A stretch of 5,204 bases of DNA from Flavobacteriaceae bacterium. Its GTDB lineage: Bacteria > Bacteroidota > Bacteroidia > Flavobacteriales > Flavobacteriaceae. The notes under the pieces were generated by a model. The model was not told the DNA's origin. It saw only the letters and a list, made by a program, of their open reading frames with translations, and searched no databases. Numbering within the stretch: the first letter of the stretch is position 1; each line of letters opens with the position of its first letter. Positions 4,821 to 5,204 of this stretch are shown in pieces. Location of the stretch: the NCBI GenBank assembly GCA_013214275.1, contig JABSPP010000144.1, forward strand, positions 1-5,204, written 5' to 3'. The position numbers were made by a program, and so were the translations under genes.

Positions 4821-5204
4821 CATTTTGTCGTTTTAAGCAGCTTTATTTTTATCAGTACAGATTAGGTTAACTACTCTGTTCCATTTATCACTCAGTTTAG
4901 TTGTTCTTAATGTGAGCATATTCTGAGCTCCAATCTTAGACCAACGTTGTCCAGAGAGTTTCATTCTTTTTTGAACAACCTCCCTGTTAGCTGCTTCTAT
5001 GGCTCCAGATCCTATAATACCTGCTCCTGTATTTTGATATTGCTGATAGTCCATACGAGACCTATTTTCAGTATAATATGTGATAAGTTGGCTTTGTTGT
5101 TTACGTTGATTTTCCTTTGTTAATTCTCACTAGCATCCGAAACTTTTTGAATTTAGTTAGAAATGTCCTTCAATCCCAGTAAATAGGTTACAATTTAGTC
5201 TTTT
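4811..5204 (-). mobile_element. insertion sequence end, ISKra4-like, interrupting the RT gene
   Basis: The sequence changes character at about 4811, where GGGTGCATAACATTTTGTCG begins; this is probably the terminal inverted repeat. It lies 22 bases beyond the stop codon of a minus-strand transposase, the compact spacing expected inside an IS. The other end is outside the window, so the inverted repeat and target duplication cannot be confirmed. The family call rests on the transposase C-terminus. Confidence 0.6.
4833..5204 (-). pseudogene. ISKra4-like transposase, C-terminal part, decayed
   Basis: The minus-strand frame from 5126 down to the stop at 4833 reads LTKENQRKQQSQ, LITYYTENRSRMDYQQY, then IIGSGAIEAANREVVQKRMK and LSGQRWSKIGAQNMLTLR. 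This is the typical C-terminus of ISKra4-type transposases, whose conserved GSGAIE segment carries the catalytic Glu. Further upstream the reading continues in another frame as VTYLLGLKDISN, stop, IQKVSDASEN. The coding line is therefore broken by a one-base loss near 5123, a TAA at 5153-5155 (likely a former CAA), and a further TAA at 5195-5197. An internal ATG at 5054 gives a 73-residue frame but is not the real start. The N-terminal majority lies beyond the window. The family name is from motif memory; decay is read directly. Confidence 0.75.

Noticed and set aside
1..5204. CRISPR array, tRNA or rRNA genes
   Set aside because: No regularly spaced repeats and no cloverleaf or ribosomal signature sequences were seen on either strand.

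Overview
The window looks like chromosomal DNA from a marine-type flavobacterium or close relative in the Bacteroidota. The signs are AT-rich coding sequence, TAnnTTTG-type -7 promoter boxes (a perfect TACCTTTG five bases before the hflX start), almost no Shine-Dalgarno sequences, and an intergenic element I recognise from flavobacterial genomes.

Left part (1-2313) is ordinary chromosome. A secreted conserved protein of unknown function (284-1039) is followed on the same strand by hflX (1108-2313), a ribosome-associated GTPase. Downstream of hflX (2371-2519) lies a foldable flavobacterial intergenic repeat with a UUCG loop.

Right part (about 2600-5204) is accessory. A small XRE-type repressor on the minus strand (2660-2884) is divergent from a small unknown ORF (2964-3170). 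A perfect 14-bp palindrome lies between them, just upstream of a TAnnTTTG box. Next is a stretch of more than 500 bases without a normal gene (3171-3728). It carries a 12-bp-stem hairpin (3308-3365) and then a GC-richer block (3407-3721) that I can fold by eye into nested helices closed by a 7-bp GC-rich pairing and ended by a T-run. Immediately after it comes a reverse transcriptase of the Abi/UG defence type (3729-4820).

A structured non-coding RNA directly upstream of a single unknown-group RT is the architecture of defence-associated reverse transcriptase systems, best fitting DRT2 (UG2). In DRT2 the RT copies part of the RNA in a rolling fashion into concatemeric cDNA that encodes a toxic 'neo' protein. 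One frame of the candidate RNA is free of stops from 3405 to 3593, as a neo template would need. This assignment is inference and needs covariance and homology searches.

The system appears broken. The RT frame runs through motifs A, B, C and into motif D, then ends at the edge of an insertion sequence (about 4811) that supplies its stop codon. The minus-strand transposase of that IS (4833 to the window end) is itself decayed, with in-frame stops and a one-base frameshift, so the insertion is probably not recent. The rest of the RT may lie beyond the window.
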